This document shows positions 5,137 to 5,588 of a stretch of 5,588 nucleotides of DNA, one piece after another; the stretch's first letter is position 1; every line of letters begins with the position of its first letter. Location of the stretch: positions 1-5,588 of the forward strand of contig CAKRUL010000111.1 in NCBI GenBank assembly GCA_934403665.1, read 5' to 3'. The notes under the pieces were generated by a model. It had not been told where the DNA came from, searched no databases, and worked only from the letters and a program-made list of their open reading frames with translations. This stretch comes from an uncultured Clostridia bacterium (lineage in GTDB: Bacteria; Bacillota_A; Clostridia; UMGS1840; HGM11507). A program made the position numbers and the translations under genes.

Positions 5137-5588
5137 ATGCGAAAAAAGACATTGGTTCTCGGAGGAGATTTCAGACAGCTGAATATGGCTCAGGCACTGG
5201 AAAGAGAAAGCTTTCAGATCGATTTGAGCGGCTTTGACGCACCATATCTGGAATCCATTCCGCTACCCTATCGAAACATAGAGGACATTTGCTGGAGGGA
5301 ATATGAAATGGTTGTTTTCCCCCTTCCGGTTTCCAAAGATGAAAAGACCCTGAATACACCGCTTTTTCATGGATGCATTTCATTGCAGCAGGTATTTGGG
5401 AAGCTTTGTTCTGACCAGATTGTAGTCGGGGGGATGTTTTCCCGGTCATTAAAGAAAGGTTTTTCTGATGCGGGAATAAAAGTCTGGGACTATTTCGACA
5501 GAGAAGAGCTTGCGGTAAGAAATGCGGTTCCGACGGCGGAGGGCGCTATTGCGATTGCCATGGACGAAACGCCTTTTACCATCCATGG
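5137..5588 (+). CDS. dpaA: Dipicolinate synthase subunit A, 5' part (cut by the window edge)
   Basis: An open frame of 150 full codons runs off the right end; the family is about 290-300 residues, so roughly the N-terminal half is present. DpaA (SpoVFA) works with DpaB to make dipicolinic acid from the lysine-pathway intermediate dihydrodipicolinate (or its hydrated form), in the mother cell, for loading into the spore core. The sequence starts with a Rossmann-like TLVLGGDFRQLNMAQAL (5-21), then DLSGFD (29-34). It ends with VRNAVPTAEGAIAIAMDE (127-144) and TPFTIHG, matching the Bacillus protein's PTVEGTIMLAI and TIHG region. The nucleotide-binding half lies beyond the edge. The ATG at 5137 has GGGAGGTGA nine bases upstream. 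A dpaB gene is expected directly downstream but cannot be seen. No frameshift or stop interrupts it. Confidence 0.93.
   Translation, partial: MRKKTLVLGGDFRQLNMAQALERESFQIDLSGFDAPYLESIPLPYRNIEDICWREYEMVVFPLPVSKDEKTLNTPLFHGCISLQQVFGKLCSDQIVVGGMFSRSLKKGFSDAGIKVWDYFDREELAVRNAVPTAEGAIAIAMDETPFTIH

Overview
This window looks like chromosomal DNA from an endospore-forming member of the Clostridia. It carries sleB-ypeB and the start of a dipicolinate synthase A gene, which are spore-specific. It also has strong AGGAGG-type ribosome binding sites, A/T-rich spacers and U-tailed intrinsic terminators. I cannot name genus or species. A spoVFA-type gene argues against the clostridia known to lack that locus, such as C. 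perfringens.

Layout from left to right. The 3' half of a tRNA-Thr(CGT) enters from the left edge and is closed by a hairpin terminator. Next is a decayed copy of a four-helix-bundle (23S rRNA intervening-sequence type) protein gene, with its first helix missing and a one-base frameshift. On the minus strand follows a two-gene germination operon, sleB then ypeB. It has a good SigG-type promoter, a 5'-leader hairpin, a ypeB ribosome binding site that overlaps the sleB stop codon, and a terminator. About 500 bases without a convincing gene come next. They hold a 21-bp inverted repeat, a possible SigA promoter, and a roughly 320-base leader with nested inverted repeats. This leads into a plus-strand gene for an unusual ROK-like sugar-kinase-fold protein. 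That gene converges on a minus-strand Nudix gene of the ADP-ribose pyrophosphatase type, and one long hairpin serves both. Divergent from the Nudix gene, and cut by the right edge, is dpaA/spoVFA, preceded by a SigK-like promoter.

Functionally, sleB-ypeB supplies a cortex-lytic enzyme and its partner in the forespore, while dpaA starts dipicolinate synthesis in the mother cell. Both serve the dormant spore and its germination, but their promoters point to different compartments. The ROK-like and Nudix genes between them look like housekeeping metabolism with SigA-type signals and have no evident link to sporulation. I see no phage, CRISPR, transposase or defence system. The least explained items are the ROK-like protein and its long leader.
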